From Nocardiopsis eucommiae (GTDB taxonomy: Bacteria; Actinomycetota; Actinomycetes; Streptosporangiales; Streptosporangiaceae): a stretch of DNA of 64,000 nucleotides. The stretch is taken from positions 2,170,001 to 2,234,000 of the forward strand of contig CP074402.1 of assembly GCA_018388625.1 (NCBI GenBank), read 5' to 3'. Both the position numbers and the translations under genes were made by a program. The stretch's first letter is position 1; each line of letters starts with the position of its first letter. The notes under the pieces were generated by a model, which had not been told where the DNA came from, ran no database searches, and saw nothing but the letters and a program-made list of their open reading frames with translations. Shown here in pieces: positions 21,695-30,622 of this stretch.

Positions 21695-22633
21695 CTAGTT
21701 GTCCCCACTCGCATCCGTGTTGGTCTGGTCACGTTCCGTCCGCTCCCGGGCCTCGCGGTTGGCGGAGGTCCGGGTCGCACCCGCACTCGCGGTGATCACG
21801 CACCCCACCGCCAGCCACTGCCACACGCTCAGCAGTTCACCCAGCAGCACCAGTCCCACCAGGGCGGCGGCCGCGGGCTGGAGGCTCATCAGCACCCCGA
21901 AGACCCTCGGCGGCATGCGGCGCAGCGCGTTCAGCTCCAGCGTGTAGGGCACCACGGAGGAGAGCACGCCGACGGCCAGACCGATCAGCAGCAGGCGCCA
22001 GTCCAGCAGGGCCGCGCCGCCCTCGACGATCCCGGCCGGGGCCAGCACCACCACGCCCACGACGCTGGCGATCGCCAGCCCCGAGGCGCCGCTGAACCGC
22101 TGTCCCGTGGCCGCGCTCAGCAGGATGTAGCCCGCCCACGCGGCGGCGGCCAGCACCGCGAACAGCACGCCCACCGGGTCGAGCTCACGGAACTCGACGC
22201 CCAGCGCGGCCACGCCCAGTCCGGCCAGACCCGCCCACAGCAGGTCCACGCGGCGGCGTGAGCCCAGGATGGCGATGGCCAGCGGGCCCAGGTACTCGAT
22301 GGTGACCGCGATACCCAGCGGGATGCGCGCGAAGGCCTGGTAGATGAAGTAGTTCATCGAGGCCAGGGCGACGCCGTAGCCGATCACCACCATCCAGTCG
22401 GCACGGCTGCGCGCCCGCAGCGCGGGCCGGACCAGCAGGCACAGGAGTACCGCCGAGGTGAGCAGCCTCAGCCACACGACGGCGGCCGGAGGAAGGACCT
22501 CGAACAGGTTCTTGGCCACGCCCGCGCCGGTCTGCACCGAGACGATGCTGACCATGACCAGCCAGACCGGGGGCAGGGACCCCAGGACGGCGCCGGGGGA
22601 GAGGAGGCTCGTGGAGCCGCTCCGGGAACTCAT
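21695..22633 (-). CDS. EamA/RhtA-type exporter
   Basis: A 312-residue protein with ten hydrophobic helices arranged as two EamA repeats. It contains TIEYLGPLAIAILGSRRRVD at the end of the first repeat and YTLELNALRRMPPRVFGVLMSLQPAAAALVGLVLLGE in the second. These features fit RhtA-like threonine/homoserine or general metabolite exporters. The frame is intact. The small upstream membrane protein gene ends 7 bp before, so they are co-transcribed. Substrate unproven. Confidence 0.85.
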   Translation of the reverse strand: MSSRSGSTSLLSPGAVLGSLPPVWLVMVSIVSVQTGAGVAKNLFEVLPPAAVVWLRLLTSAVLLCLLVRPALRARSRADWMVVIGYGVALASMNYFIYQAFARIPLGIAVTIEYLGPLAIAILGSRRRVDLLWAGLAGLGVAALGVEFRELDPVGVLFAVLAAAAWAGYILLSAATGQRFSGASGLAIASVVGVVVLAPAGIVEGGAALLDWRLLLIGLAVGVLSSVVPYTLELNALRRMPPRVFGVLMSLQPAAAALVGLVLLGELLSVWQWLAVGCVITASAGATRTSANREARERTERDQTNTDASGDN

Positions 22634-22639
22634 GGTGAG

Positions 22640-23017
22640 TCATCCTACGTTTTGTGGCGCCCTCTCCGCCCCGTGGGTCCCCTCGTTCCCCGAGGCCACG
22701 GGGGAAACCGCACCGGCCCGGGGCTGGGACACCAGCGCCAGCAGGAGCAGCGACCAGGCCAGGACCACCGTGGCCGGTTGCAGCAGCGTCATCACCAGTC
22801 CGATCACCGTGAGGTCGCCCCGCCCGGTGAGGATCTGGACCCCGATCCACAGGAACGGAAGCGCGGCCGCCACCAGGTTCACCGCGAGCCCCGCCCAGAC
22901 GAGCCAGGCCCGGGCGGGCCGTCGCCACACGAGAAGCGCCCCGCCCGCCAGGAGAAGGAACAGGGGCGGTCCCAGGTGGCGGACCACGATGAACCAGGGG
23001 ACTCCGATGGCTTCCAT
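22640..23017 (-). CDS. Small membrane protein co-transcribed with the exporter
   Basis: A 125-residue protein beginning MEAIGVPWFIVVRHLGPPLFLLL with four hydrophobic helices and a polar C-terminal tail. No family is recognised. It lies directly upstream of the EamA exporter gene on the same strand with a 6-bp gap, so a shared transcript is expected. Confidence 0.65.
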   Translation of the reverse strand: MEAIGVPWFIVVRHLGPPLFLLLAGGALLVWRRPARAWLVWAGLAVNLVAAALPFLWIGVQILTGRGDLTVIGLVMTLLQPATVVLAWSLLLLALVSQPRAGAVSPVASGNEGTHGAERAPQNVG

Positions 23018-23183
23018 GGTCGGTCACCCTATCGAGGGCCCGACGGCCGCCGTCGTGCCGTACCGGGAGGAACGGGACGGGAGTGCTCAGGCGGCCCGAA
23101 CGTGCGCCGAGGTGGACCCGTGGTGTGAAATGGTCCGAGCCCGAGACCACGGGCGGCCCCGTTCCCGCAGGAGAGTCCCCGCC

Positions 23184-23891
23184 ATGTCCTCCCGACGCAG
23201 TGCCCAGCGACCCGCCAGCCAGGAGTCGTACGTACCCCGGTGGCCGATCCTCGCCGGTGCCCTGGCGCTGGTCCTGGCGGTCGGGCTCGGCGGCTACGTC
23301 GCCGGGATGTTCGTCGCCGAGGGCGACGAGCCCGAGGAGATGTCGGTGACCTCGGGCATCCTCGTCGAGCCCCCGGGCGGTCCCGACGACGAGGACGAGC
23401 CCGAGGAGGAAGAGGAGGAAGAGGAGGAAGAGGAGGAGGTCGCCCACCCGGCGGGCCTCGACCCCGAACTGGTCTACGTCCTCCAGAGCGTGCATGGTGA
23501 CCGCGTCATGGACGTGGCGGGCGGCTCCGCCGAGAACGGCGCCCCGGTCCACCTGTGGGACCGCCACGACCAGCCCCACCAGCAGTGGCGGTTCACACAC
23601 GTGGAGGACGACTACTACGAGATCGTCGGCGTGGGCAGCGGAAAGCTGCTGGAGATCCCCTCCGACGAGGCGGCCCAGCCCGGATCGGCCCTGCTCACAC
23701 GCACCGGCGAGCACAACCAGCAGTGGCGTGTGGTCGAGAGCGGCGAGGGAGAGATCCGCCTGCTCAACCGCGCCTCCGGCCTGGCCTTGGAGGGGCAGGG
23801 CGGCGCTCCCGACAACGGCACCCTGGTCGCCCAGGCCGAGGACGGCGGCCACGCCCACCAGAAGTGGCGCCTCCTCCCGATCGAGGGATGA
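23184..23891 (+). CDS. Membrane-anchored ricin-type beta-trefoil lectin
   Basis: A 235-residue protein with a basic N-terminus, one hydrophobic helix (about residues 22-44, WPILAGALALVLAVGLGGYV) and no cleavage site. A spacer with an uninterrupted tract of 12 glutamates follows, then a C-terminal ricin B-type domain (residues 95-235). The three trefoil repeats show the QXW signature: HQQWRF, NQQWRV and HQKWRL. The topology places the lectin outside the membrane on an acidic stalk, suitable for carbohydrate binding at the cell surface. Start chosen for the AGGAGAG ribosome site. No enzyme domain is attached, unusual for such lectins. Confidence 0.85.
   Translation: MSSRRSAQRPASQESYVPRWPILAGALALVLAVGLGGYVAGMFVAEGDEPEEMSVTSGILVEPPGGPDDEDEPEEEEEEEEEEEEVAHPAGLDPELVYVLQSVHGDRVMDVAGGSAENGAPVHLWDRHDQPHQQWRFTHVEDDYYEIVGVGSGKLLEIPSDEAAQPGSALLTRTGEHNQQWRVVESGEGEIRLLNRASGLALEGQGGAPDNGTLVAQAEDGGHAHQKWRLLPIEG
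23403..23438 (+). repeat. Four 9-bp repeats encoding the glutamate tract
   Basis: GAGGAGGAA occurs three times followed by GAGGAGGAG, encoding 12 Glu. Such in-frame tandem repeats can change stalk length by slippage without breaking the frame. Confidence 0.85.
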
Positions 23892-24059
23892 CGGGAGGGC
23901 GACCGCCGCGATGACGACCGGCCCCCGCTTGCTACCCTCGTGAGCATGTTCTCCCCTCGTGCGTAGACCGACGCCCCGACCACGGCCGAGCCCGTGGCCC
24001 CCGGCGTCCACGCACCTCGCGGCGCCCCGCGCGCCGCCCGTCCCTGACGGAGAACATCC

Positions 24060-25366
24060 ATGACCCCGCCCCACCGGGCGCCGACCCACCGTGCCGTCCT
24101 GCGCGTCACGGGGGTCCCCCGTTTCCTCGTCCCCGCCCTTCTGGGCCGCCTGTCGTACGGGATGGTCTCGCTGGCCCTCGTCCTGTCCGTCTTCCGCACC
24201 ACCGGGTCCTACACCGACGTCGGTCTGGTCGTGGGCCTGTTCGGCCTCACCGCCACCGTCCTCTCGCCGTCACGGGCCGCGCTCGTCGACCGATACGGTC
24301 CGCTCCGGGCCCTGACCCCCATGGCGGGCCTCCACGGGCTGGCCCTGGTGGGGCTCGCGGCGGCCTCCTGGCACCCGGGCGGGCACCTCGGGCTCCTGGC
24401 CGCTCTCACCTCGGTCGCGGGGGCCAGCGCGCCCCCGCTCGGACCGGTCACCCGCACCGTCTGGAGCCGACTGGTACGGGACCGGGACCTGCTCCAGCGG
24501 GCCTACAGCCTCGACACCGTCGCCGAGGAGCTGATCTTCCTCACCGGTCCACTGATCCTGGGCGCACTGATGCGGGTCGGCCCTCCCGCGGCCGGACTCA
24601 CGCTCGGGGCGCTCCTTGTCGTGGTCGGGACGGTGGGCCTGGTGACCTCACCGGCCGCGCGTCGCCCGCGTGCCGTCGGTCGCGCACCCGCCGCACGGCC
24701 CGTGGCGGAGGTACGGACCGCACCCGGGCGGTCCGAGCCGGAGCCCCCGCGTCTCACCGCACGCGGGGGCTTCCTCTCCGCCGTCGCGACCTCCGCGGCC
24801 ACCGGGCTGACCCTGGGCTCGGTCGGCCTGCTCAACGTCGCGTTCGCGGAGCGGACCGGCGCTGTCGAGGCCGTGGTCCTGGTGGAGGCCGCCCAGGCGG
24901 CGGGCAGCGCGCTCGGGGGTCTGGCCTACGGGGCCCTCACCTGGCGTACCGGACCACGGGTCAGGCTGGCCCTGCTCGGGCTGGCCTTGGGGGCGGCGTC
25001 GCGGCGGCCGCGCTGGTCCCGGGGGTCTCCGCGCTGGCGGCGCTGCTGTTCGTGGTCGGCGCGTGTACGGCGCCGATCATCACGACGGCCTATCTGCTCG
25101 CGGACGCGTCGGTGCCGGACGGGTACCGGACCCGTGCCGGGAACTGGGTGAACACCGCGCACAACGCGGGTGCGTCGGTGGGTGCGGCGGCCGTGGGCCC
25201 GTTCCTCACCACGGTCCCCGCGGAGGCGGGCTATTCGCTGGCCGGGGCGGTGCTGGTCGTCGTGTCCGGGGCCGTGCTCGCAGCGGGGGCCACCGGGCGG
25301 GCTCGGTTCAGTGAGCCAGCAGAAGTGACCGGGCCGTCCGCCACGTCCGCTCGTCGGCGGCGGTGA
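24060..25366 (+). CDS. MFS transporter, frame broken once
   Basis: The protein starts MTPPHRAPTHRAVLRVTGVPRFLVPALLGRLSYGMVSLAL. It shows MFS-like features such as ALVDRYGPLRALTPMAG and the half-way linker rich in Arg/Pro. A lost G in the run 24989-24993 shifts the frame. The corrected reading continues ALVPGVSALAALLFVVGACTAPIITTAYLLADASVP, giving 435 residues with about 12 helices. Substrate unknown. The last 59 bp overlap the convergent inositol monophosphatase gene. Confidence 0.8.
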
Positions 25367-26108
25367 GCAGGAGCCGTCCGGCCTCGTCGGGGCGGTACGG
25401 GGCGCCTCCCGGCCGCAGGCTCACCCCGCCCGCCTCCGAGAGCAGCAGCCCCCGGGCGTGTGGTCCCAGGGCAGGGGATCGGCGAACAGCATGAAGTCCA
25501 GCTCACCCGCGAGGAGTCGCGGATAGTCCACCCCGCGCAGCCGGAGCCGCCGTCCAACCGGGCGAAGTCAGGGGCGGCGGTCTCCACGCGCTCGCGTTCC
25601 TCCGGGGACAGGAAGCGGCGCTGGGCCATGCCCCGCAGGTCGGCCGGGGCGGCGGGGAGGGCGCGCGGCGCAGCCGCGTCCCGTCGAGCCAGGCACCCGA
25701 ACCGAGCTCGGCCGCGTGGACGGCGTCCTCGGTCGGCCGCAGGATCCAGGAGGCCACCGCCCGGCCGTCGCGGACCAGCGCCACCATCACGGCGAACCGG
25801 TCGTCACCCTGGGCGAAGTTGCGGGTGCCGTCCACCGGGTCGACCACCCAGGCGGAGGGCTCCTTGCTCAGGGCTCCGACCAGTTCCGGGTCGGCGGAGG
25901 TGGCCTCCTCACCCACGACCGGCGCGTCGACCAGCTCGCGGAGCCTGCGACCGATCAGGACCTCGGCCTCGCGGTCGGCCACGGTGACGAGCTCGCCGGG
26001 CGACTTCTCCGACACCTCGTCCTCGGACAACGCCCCGAAGCGGGGCAGGATCGTGGAGGCGGCGGTCTCGCGGAGGATCGCGGTCACCGCGTCGATGTCG
26101 ATGGTCAT
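25308..26108 (-). CDS. Inositol monophosphatase family phosphatase, frame broken three times
   Basis: Mg-dependent sugar-phosphate phosphatase (IMPase/HisN/SuhB family). The N-terminal part MTIDIDAVTAILRETAA contains PVVGEEATSAD and the metal-site motif VVDPVDGTRNFAQG. The second half lies in other frames: LRGMAQRRFLSPEERERV, ARLDGGSGCAG, then DYPRLLAGELDFMLFADPLPWDHTPG and the second family motif region LLLSEAGGVSL. Lost bases lie near 25650 and in the C-runs 25531-25534 and 25449-25453. Corrected length is 267 residues, typical. Which phosphate ester it acts on cannot be told. Confidence 0.8.
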
Positions 26109-26165
26109 GACCGACACCCTAGGGCGCGGACCCTCCGTGACGGAGACCGGACCGGAATGCCGTCG

Positions 26166-27002
26166 CTACTCCCAGCGGAAGAGGCGGGAGGCCAGGAAAC
26201 CGGTGACCAGCGTCCACGCGGCCAGTACGGCGAAGGCGCCGAGGCCGGGCAGGGACCCGTCGGTGAGCACGGCGCGCAGACCGGCGCCGAGCGCGGTGAT
26301 CGGCAGGACCGACACGGCCTGCTCCATCGGGCCGGGGAAGCTGCTCGTGGGGAACAGGACCCCGCCCAGACCCAGCATGAGCACGTACACGAGGTTGGCC
26401 CCGGCCAGGGTGGCCTCCGCGCGCAGCGTGCCCGCCATCAGCAGGGCGAGTGAGCTGAAGGCGGCCGTGGCCAGCAGTACCAGGGCGAGCACGGAGAGCA
26501 CGCCCACGGGCTCCAGCGACGGCGCCCAGCCCAGGAACAGCGCCACCACGCACAGCACGGTGATCTGGATGGCCTGCACGCCGAGCACGGCGATGGTCTT
26601 GGCGGCCAGCAGCCCGAACCGCGACAGCGGGGTGGCGCCGAGGCGTTTGAGGACCCCGTAGCGGCGCTCGAATCCGGTCCCGATGGCCAGACCGGTGAAG
26701 GAGGTGGACATGATCGCCAGCGCCAGCACTCCGGGGGTCAGCGCGTCCACGCGCGCCCCCTCGCCGACGTCGAGGACGTCGACCAGGCTGAACCCCACCA
26801 ACAGCAGGACGGGGATGACCATGGTCAGCAGGAACTGCTCGCCGTGGCGCAGCATGACCCGCAGTTCCATCCCGGCCTGGGCGGCGATCATCCGCCACAT
26901 CGGGGCGGCGCCGGGAGACGGGGCGAACAGGCGCGCGTCGAGGGCGGGAGTCGGGGCGTCGGTGACGGCGGACGCGGCCGTCCCTGAGGTGTGCTCGGTC
27001 AT
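26166..27002 (-). CDS. ABC-2 type exporter permease
   Basis: A 278-residue membrane protein starting MTEHTSGTAASAV with six helices and the ABC-2 pattern (FTGLAIGTGFERRYGVLKRLGATPLSRFGLLAAK; LFPTSSFPGPMEQAVSVLPITALGAGLRAVL). Its ATG shares one base with the stop of the ATPase gene (TGATG), so the two are coupled. The pair stands divergent to the suf operon, as in other actinobacteria, but a substrate is not known. Confidence 0.85.
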   Translation of the reverse strand: MTEHTSGTAASAVTDAPTPALDARLFAPSPGAAPMWRMIAAQAGMELRVMLRHGEQFLLTMVIPVLLLVGFSLVDVLDVGEGARVDALTPGVLALAIMSTSFTGLAIGTGFERRYGVLKRLGATPLSRFGLLAAKTIAVLGVQAIQITVLCVVALFLGWAPSLEPVGVLSVLALVLLATAAFSSLALLMAGTLRAEATLAGANLVYVLMLGLGGVLFPTSSFPGPMEQAVSVLPITALGAGLRAVLTDGSLPGLGAFAVLAAWTLVTGFLASRLFRWE

Positions 27003-27939
27003 CAGTCGCGCAGTTCCCGGCCTGTGGTTTCGAGGAAGACGTCTTCGAGGGTACGCCGACGAACGCGCAGGTCCTCCGCGAGGACGCCGGACGAGGCGCA
27101 CCAGGCGGTGACCGCGGCCAGGAACTCCGAGCCGAGGTCGTCGGGGTCGTCGGTGGCCACGGAGTACTCGTGCCGACCGCCGGTGTCGGTGGCGCTCACA
27201 CGGCCACCGGGGGCAGGGCCGCCTCCAGCGCCCCGGCGTCCACCGGAGCGGAGGTGGAGAAGCGCACCTCGCGCCGTCCCTGGGTGAGTTCGGCGGGGGT
27301 GCCCTCGGTGACCACCGCGCCCCGGTCGATGATGACGACGTGGTCGGCCAGCCGCTCGGCCTCCTCCATGTAGTGCGTGGTCAGGATCACCGCCACTCCG
27401 GCCTCGCGGAGCGCGGCGACCAGGTCCCAGGTGGCCATACGCGCCTGGGGGTCGAGCCCGGCGGTGGGTTCGTCCAGGAAGACCAGCTCCGGGCGGCCGA
27501 CCACGGCGCAGGCCAGGGAGAGGCGCTGCTGTTGGCCTCCGGACAGGCGGCGGAAGGGCGTGCCGGACACGGAGGTCAGGCCCAGGCGCTCCAGGAGGAG
27601 ATCGGGGTCGACCGGCGTGGCGTGGAAGGAGGCCATCAGCCGCAGCCACTCGGCGGCGCGGGCTCCGGTGGGCACCCCGCCGGACTGGGGCATCACGCCC
27701 ACGCGGGGCTTGAGCTCCGTCGCGTCGGCGACCGGGTCGAGCCCCAGGACCCGTACCTTCCCGCCGTCCGCGTGGCGGAAGCCCTCACAGATCTCGATGG
27801 TGCTGGTCTTGCCCGCGCCGTTGGGGCCGAGCAGGGCGGTCACCGCGCCGCGGCGCGCGGTGAACGTGAGGCCGGTGACGGCCGTGGTGGCGCCGTAGCG
27901 CTTGACCAGGTCGACGACCTCGACGGCGGGTGTGTCCAT
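27002..27939 (-). CDS. ABC exporter ATP-binding protein, frame broken once
   Basis: The N-terminal domain carries Walker A LLGPNGAGKTS, Q-loop MPQSGG, signature RLSGGQQQR, Walker B LVFLDEPTAGLD and the H-loop LTTHYMEEAERL. Loss of one base at 27209-27213 stops the frame early. The corrected C-terminus GGRVSATDTGGRHEYSV to LEDVFLETTGRELRD is the usual DrrA-type extension, giving 312 residues. Start ATG at 27939 (MDTPAVEVVDLVKRYG). Works with the permease immediately downstream. Confidence 0.9.
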
Positions 27940-28292
27940 GGGGCCTGAGTTTACGTGCGTCGGGCCTCCGCGCTTCACCACCCCGCCTTTCGGGGAGACG
28001 ACCGGGATCGGGAACGGACCGAACGTCCCACTTCGGACAACCGGAACACGGGGTGCGTGTGGTGCTGATGGTGGAAGAATGGCGCATGGTTGCTGGTTGT
28101 GACCTGGGTGGCCGTGGTGTCGGCCGCGTGGGGGTGGCGCGCCGGACCGGGGCTCCCGCCAGGTTTCTCCCGGCGTTCCGACCACGACAATGGTCGGATG
28201 GTGATACCGCGGTCTCGCCGAGTGGGAAAGCGGTTCGACTGCGGGGTGGCCGAAAAAGGTGTCCGTGTGTGACCTTCGCGTGAAGTCCCAGA
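27940..28292. other. Divergent intergenic region between ABC and suf genes
   Basis: No gene is supported. The first 300 bp are unremarkable and presumably hold the ABC promoter. The regulatory sites of the suf operon lie in the following 90 bp and are listed separately. Confidence 0.5.
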
Positions 28293-28311
28293 TTAGGCAA
28301 GCCTGACCTTC
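28293..28311. promoter_or_regulatory. Iron-box-like site upstream of sufR
   Basis: The sequence beginning TTAGGCAAGCCTGACCTT matches the DtxR/IdeR iron-box consensus at about 13 of 19 positions, weaker than the site at 35959. It lies 102 bp before sufR, where an iron-dependent repressor could act. Confidence 0.4.
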
Positions 28312-28352
28312 GTGATCAAGCGCATCGAGCCGGGTTTGCCTAGGTGGACTTA

Positions 28353-28378
28353 TTTAAGCCACACTGATGTTGTCTAAA
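28353..28378. promoter_or_regulatory. Candidate SufR operator
   Basis: Imperfect dyad TTTAAGCCACA-CTGA-TGTTGTCTAAA (half sites agree at 8 of 11 positions), centred 47 bp before the sufR start. Position and A/T-rich ends in a GC-rich genome support a SufR autoregulatory site. Confidence 0.55.
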
Positions 28379-28412
28379 CCGAGAGCCGAGTGACGAGCGG
28401 GAGGGGAACACT

Positions 28413-29189
28413 GTGTCGGACCTGTCCGGTACACCCGGTGCGCCCCGACCCCTGAGCGGACCCGACCACGGGACCCGCGCCCGCGTCGCCCGGCTCATCC
28501 TGGAGAAGGGTCCGATCACCGCCTCCTCGCTGGGGGAACGGCTCGGACTCACCCCGGCGGCCATCCGCCGCCACCTCGACAACCTGACCGTCGAGGGCAT
28601 GGTCGAGGCCCGTGACGCGCGGCCCACGCACGGCCGTCGTCGCCGGGGCCGCCCCGCCCGGGTCTTCGCCATCACCGAAGCCGGGCGTGACGCCTTCGTC
28701 CACGCCTACGACGATCTCGCCTCCAACGCCCTGCGCTTCCTGGCGCGGACCTCCGGTCCCGAGGCGGTCGGCGAGTTCGCCCGGAGTCAGGTCGCTGACC
28801 TGGAGCAGCGCTACAAGCCCCTGCTGGACGCCGTTCCCCAGGAACAAAGGGTCCGGTTGCTGGCCGAGGCGCTCTCCAACGACGGCTACGCCGCCACCGC
28901 GGGCCAGGCGCCCGCGCCGGGTGGCGGCGACCAACTGTGCCAGCACCACTGCCCCGTCGCGCACGTGGCCGCCGAGTTCCCGCAGCTCTGTGAGGCCGAG
29001 ATCGAGGCCTTCGCGCGGCTACTGGGCACCCCGGTGCGCAGGTTGGCCACCATCGCCCACGGCGACGGTGTGTGCACCACGCACGTCACCCCACGGGGAG
29101 ACGGGGCGAGCGGGGAGGACGGCACCCCCGCGTCCAAGAAGGCCATCCGCCAGCGGGCGGGCGGCTCAGTTCACCAGAGGGACGTCTGA
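28413..29189 (+). CDS. sufR: Iron-sulfur cluster-sensing repressor SufR
   Basis: 258-residue DeoR/ArsR-like winged-helix regulator heading the suf operon. HTH at residues 20-65 ([33 protein letters not shown]). Cysteines at 176, 180, 193 and 221 form the cluster-binding set (CQHHC, QLC, GVC) characteristic of SufR. With the cluster bound it represses suf; loss of the cluster relieves repression. GTG start with GGGAGGGGA upstream; only 19 bp separate it from sufB. Confidence 0.9.
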   Translation: MSDLSGTPGAPRPLSGPDHGTRARVARLILEKGPITASSLGERLGLTPAAIRRHLDNLTVEGMVEARDARPTHGRRRRGRPARVFAITEAGRDAFVHAYDDLASNALRFLARTSGPEAVGEFARSQVADLEQRYKPLLDAVPQEQRVRLLAEALSNDGYAATAGQAPAPGGGDQLCQHHCPVAHVAAEFPQLCEAEIEAFARLLGTPVRRLATIAHGDGVCTTHVTPRGDGASGEDGTPASKKAIRQRAGGSVHQRDV

Positions 29190-29208
29190 GTCCAGGAGGA
29201 GTCCGCGC

Positions 29209-30621
29209 ATGACTTCTGTCGCGCACCCCGAGCTCGAAGGGCTCGGAACATATGAGTACGGCTGGGCCGACTCCGACGTGGCCGGAGCCTCGGCCCGTCG
29301 TGGCCTGAACGAAGAGGTCGTCCGGGACATCTCGGACAAGAAGAGCGAGCCGGAGTGGATGACCAAGCTCCGCCTCAAGTCGCTGAAGCTCTTCGGCAAG
29401 AAGCCCATGCCCGACTGGGGCGCGGACCTGTCCAAGATCGACTTCGACAACATCAAGTACTTCGTGCGGTCCACGGAGAAGCAGGCCACCTCCTGGGAGG
29501 ACCTGCCCGAGGACATCAAGAACACGTACGACAGGCTGGGCATCCCCGAGGCCGAGAAGCAGCGCCTCGTCGCCGGTGTCGCCGCCCAGTACGAGTCCGA
29601 GGTCGTCTACCACCAGATCCGCGAGGACCTGGAGGAGCAGGGTGTCATCTTCCTGGACACCGACACCGCCCTCAAGGAGCACCCGGAGATCTTCGAGGAG
29701 TACTTCGGCTCCGTCATCCCGGCCGGTGACAACAAGTTCGCCGCGCTGAACACCGCTGTGTGGAGCGGCGGGTCGTTCATCTACGTGCCCAAGAACGTGC
29801 ACGTGGAGATCCCGCTCCAGGCCTACTTCCGGATCAACACCGAGAACATGGGCCAGTTCGAGCGGACGCTGATCATCGTCGACGAGGGCGCCTACGTCCA
29901 CTACGTCGAGGGCTGCACCGCGCCGATCTACAAGTCGGACTCGCTGCACTCCGCGGTCGTCGAGATCATCGTCAAGAAGAACGCCCGCTGCCGTTACACG
30001 ACCATCCAGAACTGGTCGAACAACGTCTTCAACCTGGTCACCAAGCGCGCCATCGCCGAAGAGGGCGCGACCATGGAGTGGGTCGACGGCAACATCGGCT
30101 CCCAGGTCACCATGAAGTACCCGGCCGTCTACCTGATGGGCGAGCACGCCAAGGGTGAGACCCTCTCGATCGCCTTCGCGGGTGAGGGCCAGCACCAGGA
30201 CACCGGCGCCAAGATGGTGCACTGCGCGCCCAACACCTCCTCCAAGGTCGTCTCCAAGTCGGTGGCGCGCGGCGGCGGCCGCTCCTCCTACCGCGGCCTG
30301 ATCCAGGTCCAGGAGGGCGCCCACCTCGCCAAGTCCTCGGTGGAGTGCGACGCGCTGCTGATCGACACCATCAGCCGTTCCGACACCTACCCCTACAACG
30401 ACCTGCGCGAGGACGACACCGAGCTCGCGCACGAGGCCACCGTCTCCAAGGTCAGCGAGGACCAGCTCTTCTACCTGATGAGCCGGGGGATGGGCGAGGA
30501 AGAGGCCATGGCCATGGTCGTCCGAGGATTCGTGGAGCCCATCGCACGGGAGCTCCCGATGGAGTACGCACTGGAGCTCAACCGTCTGATCGAGCTCCAG
30601 ATGGAAGGATCGGTGGGATAA
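29209..30621 (+). CDS. sufB: Fe-S cluster assembly scaffold SufB
   Basis: 470-residue scaffold protein of the SufBCD complex. Family motifs include [55 protein letters not shown], and [23 protein letters not shown] with the conserved Cys. It ends [22 protein letters not shown] as usual. The start has AGGAGG 9 bp upstream. The frame is intact, like the whole suf operon. Confidence 0.97.
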   Translation: MTSVAHPELEGLGTYEYGWADSDVAGASARRGLNEEVVRDISDKKSEPEWMTKLRLKSLKLFGKKPMPDWGADLSKIDFDNIKYFVRSTEKQATSWEDLPEDIKNTYDRLGIPEAEKQRLVAGVAAQYESEVVYHQIREDLEEQGVIFLDTDTALKEHPEIFEEYFGSVIPAGDNKFAALNTAVWSGGSFIYVPKNVHVEIPLQAYFRINTENMGQFERTLIIVDEGAYVHYVEGCTAPIYKSDSLHSAVVEIIVKKNARCRYTTIQNWSNNVFNLVTKRAIAEEGATMEWVDGNIGSQVTMKYPAVYLMGEHAKGETLSIAFAGEGQHQDTGAKMVHCAPNTSSKVVSKSVARGGGRSSYRGLIQVQEGAHLAKSSVECDALLIDTISRSDTYPYNDLREDDTELAHEATVSKVSEDQLFYLMSRGMGEEEAMAMVVRGFVEPIARELPMEYALELNRLIELQMEGSVG

Positions 30622-30622
30622 G

